DNA from: Aedes albopictus
Taxonomy: Eukaryota; Arthropoda; Insecta; Diptera; Culicidae
Length of the DNA stretch: 64,000 nt
Reading direction: 5' to 3'
Assembly: GCF_035046485.1 (NCBI RefSeq)
Contig: NC_085136.1
Span: 75,533,734 to 75,597,733, forward strand
Positions 57,675 to 64,000 of the stretch are shown here, piece after piece. A model generated the notes under the pieces. The model did no database searches. It saw only the letters and a list, made by a program, of their open reading frames with translations, and was not told the origin of the DNA. The first letter of the stretch is position 1; each line of letters starts with the position of its first letter. The translations under genes were made by a program, and so were the position numbers.

Positions 57675-57802
57675 TTTAATCAAATGTGTGACGTTTTCGA
57701 TTTTAATATAAGTAAACTAGTTTTTAAGAATAGGATTAATTTTTTTTAAAACAGTCTGTGTGACAATTTTTGTCAGAGATGTAGTAGCAAATAAATCAAT
57801 TC

Positions 57803-58232
57803 CGGCGGAGATGGCCGGGCTTCTTGCAGTGGTGGCATACGCGCGTCTTCTTGTCACTGTTTGGCTTGGTTTCCGTTGACCGCATCGCCTTCTCTGACTT
57901 GACCTTGACATCCCAGCGCTGAAACGATGCTGTCGAACGATGGGGGCAAACTGCGGAGCAGCATGCAAATTTGCGTATCCTTGTCCAGGTCCGTTCCTGC
58001 AGCGGAGAGACGATCGAAGATTTCGTCAATCGTCACCAGATGCTGCTCGAGATCGCCATTCTCCGGGAGATTGGTCGAGCAAAGCTTTTTCAGCAAACTC
58101 ACACGGACCGAGCGGGAAGTTTTCTAGTGGAAATTCCGAAGCGCCTCGAATACACCCCTGGAGGTTGACTTGCCTTTCACCAGCGCTAGCTGGCTGTCCT
58201 CCAGCAGGATCATCACCCGAGCAAAGTCTGAC
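57803..58232 (-). pseudogene. Copia gag, C-terminal part
   Basis: Minus-strand frame with LALVKGKS, SLLKKLCSTNL, HLVTIDEIFDRLSAAG and LLRSLPPSFDSIVSAL (58102-57925), then after a frameshift KSEKAMRST and a CHHCKKPGH zinc knuckle (57845-57805) cut by the LINE insertion. A stop lies near 58125. The N-terminus is missing. Confidence 0.85.
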
Positions 58233-59894
58233 AGCAAATTGAAAACTAATTTTGATGTTGTTATATTGCAAATTTTGATAACTCAGGTTGTTGTCGTTTT
58301 GGTCGTTTTAACGGTTAAAACATCAAAAATGAGAGCAGAAAAATGTTCCTGTGACAGCAAATTGAAAACCATTCCTGCTATCGATGATAGCAAATTGATA
58401 ACTGTTTTTGTAATCAGCGTAAGAAAATTGAAAAATCGTCAAATGTAGTTTTTCGGTTGATATCAAACCCTAAATACAATAATACAATTGCACTAATGAT
58501 ATATCCCTAGAATTACTTTACATAGTTTAATAAAAGATTTAAAAACTATTGTAACACTAAATATTTACATTATTTAAAATGACAGCAAACCGAAAGCAAA
58601 ATTTGAAATCAAAGTAGGGTAATTGTTCCCATCGTTGTGGTAGTACCTAATGTTGCGGTAATGGCAATTGAGCACTTTTTCGACTGAAATGTTACCAAAA
58701 GGTATTTTTAATAGCAATAAAACGATTTGTTCTAGCGTCACACTATGAAAACTATGGGAAAATGCTCCGAATTTGTTAAAAACAGTTTAAACGCTTTATC
58801 TTCTTTGTTTCAAATTTCTCATCAAAGTTGTCTAAGAACCATTTTCAGAGCTTTAAAAAACGCACATTTTCGTGCGCTGAGAATGTTGCTACGTCATTCC
58901 GTTCAAAAGATATTGATGATTTTCTAGAAAGAATAGGCACTTTTCAAGTATTTTTCACTTGAGTTACAAAAATAACACCCCTCTAATTTTTTGATATGTT
59001 TTATAACAACATTTCTTCTTTTGAATGCGGGCAAAAGATATTTTTTATGTTTGTCCCAATCCGTCATAACACCTTTTAAAAAACTCTGATTTTTTAAGAA
59101 AAATGCTTGTAACTTTTGAACCAAAAGAGATAACGACCATCTCAGCGCTCAAAACGACGCGTCGTCAAATGCTCTACAAGTGTTTCTTGGGCGACTTTGA
59201 TGAAAAATCGAAAATAAAAAAGTTAACGCCATAAAACCGGTTTTTCTTGAACCACCCTAAGCTTATTCAAAAAAATACCTCTAGATCGGTCAATTTTAAA
59301 GCTACATAAAAAGTGCCTTCAGCAAACTTGCTCAAAATTGATAGATCTGAAACTATCTTGAAGAATTATATAGTTATTCTTGCAAATAAAAAAGTTTGGT
59401 TCCCAATTTCTTTGAAAATATGGACCACCCTAATTTTCATGTATATTGAAAATAGGGCCTATTTTTAGGAACAACTTTGTAGAAGACCATATTAATCTAG
59501 AAAATCATTTGAAGGCGCTGAATGCATCTTTCCTCGTAAATCTGTTTCGTGGACCATTGTGCAGTGCACTCTCAACAGAATTTGAATTTCATTTGATTTC
59601 CGCGATCCATCCACCAGAGGCGCTAGTGTTCGATTGCTTTAGGTTTGCTTGTGTACACGTTGCTGAATGATGTAATCGAAAATTACAGGTAAGTTGTGTA
59701 GTAGTTTGCGTGTTGGCAAACGTCAAATTGCAATCTATCATGGCGGACAGTGTCTCGCGCGGTTATACCAATAGATGGCAGCGTGTTCATGAAGAAGGCA
59801 TCGGGCAAAAAGTTTTAATTAATTTCGTGAATTTACCCTAAAAGTTACGTGTGCTTGTTTGTAGTATGGTTATATAGCAAAAATGGCACTCCCA
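58233..59894. other. AT-rich non-genic stretch with short repeats
   Basis: GACAGCAAATTGAAAAC recurs at ~58229 and ~58353, with a diverged copy near 58581. TAGGGTAATTGTTCCC at 58616 looks like one end of a TA-type MITE without a visible partner. No gene supported. Confidence 0.4.
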
Positions 59895-62400
59895 AAGCGC
59901 GCCGGCCTTGAACAAGGTTGCATCCGCTCTCAATCCTCGGTCACGCCCAATGCTCGCCAGCTTACGCTGCACCTAATCCCCCTAATCCACCCATTGTGCT
60001 CTATGCGTTCCACGCCTTTTTATGCCAACCTGATCGGCAGCGAACACTAACTTTGCAGGGTTGCTGTTCGGTATTCTTGCAACACACCCTGCTCTCCGTA
60101 TTTTCTCGACTTTGGCCACCTGGTGGATGCTGGGTTCACCACAGCTTGTTCTGGAGCCGATAGTAGGCACGACTTCCACTGGTGATTCGCCTTCGTATTT
60201 GACGGCTAGCATTGTTGTCAACCGTCAGGATACGAGGCAGACAAATTCCTTCACCACTTCGAAAGTATCCCCGTCTATCGTGACATAATCACCTAGACGG
60301 TCCCGGTCGTGTTCGGTTCCGCCTGCCAGTATGTAATGACACATTCACCAACAGTCCGACCTTTGCAGTTTCGCGTTTCAGGCGGGTGCACATTTCCGCC
60401 ACCGTTCCGAATGTTCTGGCGATAATTCCCATGTGGTCCGCAAAGCACACAAATTGACCGGATTGTGTGAAAATCGTACCTCGGCTGTTGAGCCTGGCTC
60501 GTCGCATTATACCTAATAGAGCGATATTGAAGAGCAGGCATGAGAGTCCGTCACCTTATCTCATTTCTCAGCGAGATTGGTATGAACTGGATAGTTCACC
60601 CGAAACCCTTACGCAGTTTTGCACATCGTTGCTCTTATCAGTCTGGTAAGCTTCCCGGGAAAGCTGTTCTCGTCCATGATTCTCCATAGCTCTGTGCGGT
60701 CGATACTGTCGAATGCCGCTTTGAAGTCGATGAACAGGTGATGCGTTAAGACCTGGTATTCACGGCATTTTTGGAGGATTTGCCGTACGGTGAAGATCGG
60801 GTCCGTTGTCGACCGGCCGTCAATGAAGCCGGTTAGATAACTTCTAACGAACTCATTCGTTTTAGGTGACAGACGACGGAAGATGATCTGGTATAGCACT
60901 TTGTAGGCAGCATTCAAAATAGTGATCGCCCTGAAGTTCTCACATTCCAAATGGTCGCCTTTCTTGTGAATGGGGCAGATAACCCCTTCCTTCCACTCCT
61001 CCGGTAGCTGTTCGGTTTCCCAGATCCTGACTATCAGCCGGTGCAGACAGGTGGCCAACTTTTCTGGGCACATCTTGATGAGTTCAGCTGCGATACCATC
61101 CTTACCAGCTGCTTTGTTGGTTAACATCCCTCAGCGTAGGAGTTGGTTCATTTCCGTCCTCCGCTGCACTGGCGTCGTTGTTTCCTCCGTTGCCGTGGGC
61201 TCCCGTGCCTACGTTCTCCACGCCGTTTAGGTGCTGATCGAAGTGCTTCTTCCACCTTTCGATCACCTCACGTCCGTCCTTCAAAAGGCCTCCGTCTTTA
61301 TCCCTGCATATTTCGGCACGCGGCACGAAGCCGTTACGGGATGCGTTGAGCTTCTGATAGAACTTCCGTGTTTCTTGGGAACGGCACAGCAGTTTCATTT
61401 CTTCACACTCCGCTTCTTCCATGCGGCGCTTTTTCTCCCGAAAGAGGCGGGTCTGCTGTTTCCGCTTCTGTTTTTAACGTTTCACGTTCTGTCGAGTTCC
61501 TTGCTGCAGCATTACCGCCCTCGCTGCATTCTTCTCCTCCAAAACCGTTCTGTACTCTTCGTCGAATCATTCGTTCCGTCGATTCCGTTCCACGTACCCG
61601 ATGGTGCTCTCGGCTGCGTCGTTGATGGCTGCTTTCACTGTACTCCAGCAGTCCTCTAGAGGGGCCTCATCGAGCTCGCCCTCGTCTGGCAACGCGGCCT
61701 CGACATTCTGCGCGTATGCTGAGGCGACATCCGGTTGTTTCAGTCGCTCTTGGTTGTACCGTGGCGGTTGCCGGTGCCGTACATTGTTGTTGACGGAGAG
61801 TTTTGGGTGCAGTTTGACCATCACCAGGTAGTGATAAGAGTCAACGTAGTCGATTTGCGATTCCGTCTGCTGTGGTGATCTGCAGGTGTAACGATACGGG
61901 AGGCTGTGCTGGAAGAAAGTGCTACGAATGGCCATGTTCTTGGAGGCGGCGAAATCAATGAGTCGTAGGCCATTTTCGTTCGTCAGCTGGTGGGCGCTTA
62001 GCTTTCCAATCGTCGGTCTGAATTCCTCCTCCTGGCCTACCTGAGCGTTTAGGTCTCCTATGATGATCTTAACGTCGTGGTTTGGGCAGCGGTGGTACTC
62101 GCGCTCGAGCTGCGCGTAAAATGCATCTTTATCATTATCAGTGCTTCCGGAGTGAGGGCTGTGCACGTTTATTATGCTGATGTTGAAGAATCAGCCCTTG
62201 ATCCTCAAGCTGCACATTCTTTCGTCGATCGGCCGACCAACCGATCACGCGCCGCTGCATGTCGCCCATCACTATAAAAGCTGTTCCAAGCTCACGTGTG
62301 TTGCCGCTACTCTGGTAGATGGTATGATTACCTCTAAATGTTCGCACTAGAGATCCTGTCCAATACATCTCCTGCAGTCCTGCTGCGAACCAAACTCGTT
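59895..62400 (-). pseudogene. RTE-like LINE remnant, minus strand
   Basis: In minus-strand order: endonuclease start (62368-62240, TFRGNHTIYQ...GDMQRRVIGWS), endonuclease body (62166-61567, GDLNAQVGQ...IDFAASKNMAIRSTFF), connector (61422-61102), RT (61127-60609, KDGIAAELIK, FIDFKAAFDSIDR), the catalytic region (60507-60289), where FADH stands in place of FADD, and the C-terminus (60221-59950, GCVARIPNSNPAK). A loss of about 20 codons near 61840 and several frameshifts break it. Longer than the 2.4-3.9 kb copy, equally dead. Confidence 0.82.
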
Positions 62401-62479
62401 CGTTGTCCTCAGAATCAGAGTCTTGTACAACGCGAGTTTTGTCTTCGTTCGCAACCGCAATCCGTCTCTGTTCACCTCG

Positions 62480-62650
62480 AGGATAACAACCTCACTAGAG
62501 TGTGTACCAAGATAACCACCCATGATTTACTGTCCTACCGAAGGAAGAGCTCACATGTTTGTGAGTATGTCGGGAGTGAGATTCGATCCCAGGTCCTCGG
62601 CGTGGTAGTCACAGGATTTAACCATCATAGCAACGATAACAACAATAAGA
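62480..62650 (-). mobile_element. tRNA-like SINE head
   Basis: On the minus strand a B-box-like GGGATCGAATCTC (62590-62578) follows a weak A-box-like TATGATGGTTA (~62630-62620) at tRNA spacing. The body continues to ~62480. The target duplication and tail could not be set, and the 3' end merges with the RTE remnant. Confidence 0.5.
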
Positions 62651-62741
62651 AATGTACACCGTGAACTAGATTTCTAGAACGCTCATATTGACAGCTGGAA
62701 CTAGTTCCAGTTTACGGTGTATATTTGTTTGTTCTCATATG

Positions 62742-62905
62742 GGGCTGTCCATTAATTACGTAAGGGAATTTTTGCGATTTTTCGACACCCCCTCCCCCCC
62801 TTGTAAGATTTTTTGTATGGAAAGCCAAATATTTTTGTATGGCGCGTAAGATTTCTCAAACCCCTCCTCCCCCTATAAACCCTTACGTAATTAATGGACA
62901 GCCCC
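62742..62905. mobile_element. 164-bp MITE, GGGGCTGTCCATTAATTACG ends
   Basis: Perfect TIRs of ~26 bp (GGGGCTGTCCATTAATTACG...AAGGG and complement); TAT on both sides (62739-62741, 62906-62908) as a 3-bp duplication. C-rich interior, no ORF. Confidence 0.85.
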
Positions 62906-62908
62906 TAT

Positions 62909-64000
62909 TTGCGTTTGTTTGTTCACGTTTATCAGAACGGTTTTCTGAGCGTGTAGGTTAAACAGTAAGTTTGAAAGAGCATCGCCCGCTTCAGTTCATC
63001 AGAGTTAACGAACGATGACGAAATTTGCAACCCGTACACTTGATTTCGATCCGTCAAGTGTCGCACGTATCAGTCTAATCAGTTTTGGGCGGAAAACCAT
63101 GTTCGATCATAAATTGCCACAGCTCGTTGAATAAAGTAGGTAACTAGCTGACATATTAAACTATGGCTGCTACCAGATGGAGAGAGCCAGACTTTGTTGA
63201 ATAGTTACCCCTTTGAATAACGATTCTTCAATCGGCGTAGCTTTAACGGAGCGAACTGCAGTCCATCAAGTATCCCCGCGTGTTATATGTTTGAAGTACC
63301 ATCACCAACAGGTGATTTCTGATCGCTTTTGACAAACTTTTGGACCAAACTTCTAGCAAGATTCCATGCAAGTTGCAAGCGTTGGTAAGCAAACGCATGA
63401 AATAGTTATGCATTGATGCCATCATAAATCGGAGGCGGAATATTTAAATAAGACTGCATTTTAGATAGCAGGTACATAGGCTACTCTATTCGATCTATAG
63501 AGGTGATAGCTCTCCAAATTATGATAGTTTTGATTCATTTGAATAATTCACGTGAAGTAAATTAGTGTCTAATTTTTCATCAAAGAATATTTATTCACCT
63601 CTCAACGAACCGGATGGATTTCATGAAGTTCCTAACTATGCATTACAACTTCGATTGTAGTGAGTCTTCAATGTGATCTTGATTCTAAAGAGATTAAGAA
63701 TGTTTTATTCACAATTTGTATATAAATTTTAAAATTACTTATATTGAACCCTGCTCTCGTTCCTCTCTCCGAGATTGATCTCTGTGTCTACCTCAAACCA
63801 AACTAGTCTCTTACTCCATCGCTCCAAGCCTTCACTCTTCATTCTTGAGCGGACCGCGACCGCGTACGGACCGGTTTCTCGTTTTGGCGTTTAGCTCCTC
63901 TCGTGCGTGTATCGTGTTTTAAGGTTCTCCTCCTCTACACACATCCTTCTCAATCAACAACTCTGCAACGACAGTCGTCCAATTAGAACACATCAGGAGA
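62909..64000. other. Non-genic stretch to window end
   Basis: No intact gene. The last ~250 bp are C/T-rich (CTCTCGTTCCTCTCTCCGAG onward) and could be the start of an LTR or a promoter-proximal region running out of the window; this cannot be decided here. Confidence 0.35.

Larger units (their letters stand above)
53162..57796 (+). mobile_element. Full-length CR1-like LINE inserted in copia gag
   Basis: CAATTC flanks both sides (53156-53161, 57797-57802), and the interrupted copia zinc knuckle (CHHC...H / C) rejoins across it. A 776-bp 5' UTR starts with repeated TGGCAACACTG. ORF1 (53938-54798) and ORF2 (54651-57674) are both open. The 3' UTR is ~120 bp, ending AGCAAATAAAT rather than poly-A. 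The zinc-binding ORF1 and RT style suggest the CR1 clade (Q/T1 group of mosquitoes), an inference. Confidence 0.85.
48781..58232 (-). mobile_element. Copia LTR retrotransposon, 5'-truncated and interrupted
   Basis: Read on the minus strand: partial gag (58232-57803), zinc knuckle broken by a LINE (57796-53162), then protease, integrase, reverse transcriptase, RNase H (53155-49150) and a 3' LTR (49099 to ~48781). Insertions: the CR1-like LINE, a 521-bp retroposon (51759-52279) and a 417-bp element (49225-49641). Matching flanks show all three hit what was once one continuous copia. No 5' LTR is seen, because homology stops in gag near 58232. Integrase before RT is the copia order. Confidence 0.88.

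Overview
This is a repeat-dominated eukaryotic window, almost certainly from a culicine mosquito and most likely an Aedes species. The evidence is a single spliced host gene (Nprl2, the GATOR1 subunit, with a 71-bp intron) embedded in mosquito-type transposable elements: RTE-, LOA- and CR1-like LINEs, a BEL/Pao and a copia LTR element, Feilai-like tRNA-derived SINEs, and many TA-, TTA- and 9-bp-TSD inverted-repeat elements. All assignments were made by reading the sequence; no database search was run. Boundaries were set by matching duplicated target sites, so most are exact to a few bases. LINE clade names are inferences from motifs.

Layout. 0-7.6 kb: a tRNA-Met-like SINE, a local tandem repeat, decayed RTE LINE pieces and a TA-flanked inverted-repeat element holding a 1.6-kb dispersed repeat. 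7.69-23.06 kb: one BEL/Pao retrotransposon with 169-bp LTRs and a 5-bp TSD. It is inflated from about 6 kb to 15.4 kb by a 7.2-kb long-inverted-repeat element, which itself carries a 4.5-kb LOA-like LINE, and by two near-identical 1.05-kb MITEs in opposite orientation around the gag zinc knuckles. 23-32 kb: an older Pao remnant, a Feilai-like SINE, several MITEs, a solo LTR and a second copy of the 1.6-kb repeat. 32.1-37.8 kb: an element with 9-bp flanking repeats containing about 2.3 kb of nearly pure TAA repeat. 38-46 kb: further long-inverted-repeat elements, one invaded by a TSD-bounded 789-bp LINE derivative. 46.58-47.84 kb: Nprl2. 48.8-58.2 kb: a copia element on the minus strand, interrupted by a full-length CR1-like LINE (both ORFs open) and two smaller insertions. 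59.9-62.4 kb: an RTE LINE remnant on the minus strand, followed by a SINE-like head and a MITE.

How it fits together: the only gene with a clear cellular role is Nprl2. The potentially functional mobile proteins are the LOA-like ORF2 (EN-RT-RNase H) and the CR1-like ORF1/ORF2. Everything else is non-autonomous or broken. The most interesting signals are a candidate HDV-like self-cleaving ribozyme fold at the exact 5' end of the LOA-like LINE, the 334-bp direct repeats flanking that LINE, the kilobase-scale inverted MITE pair, the 2.3-kb TAA array inside a transposon, and a small retroelement sharing the LOA-like structured 5' leader.
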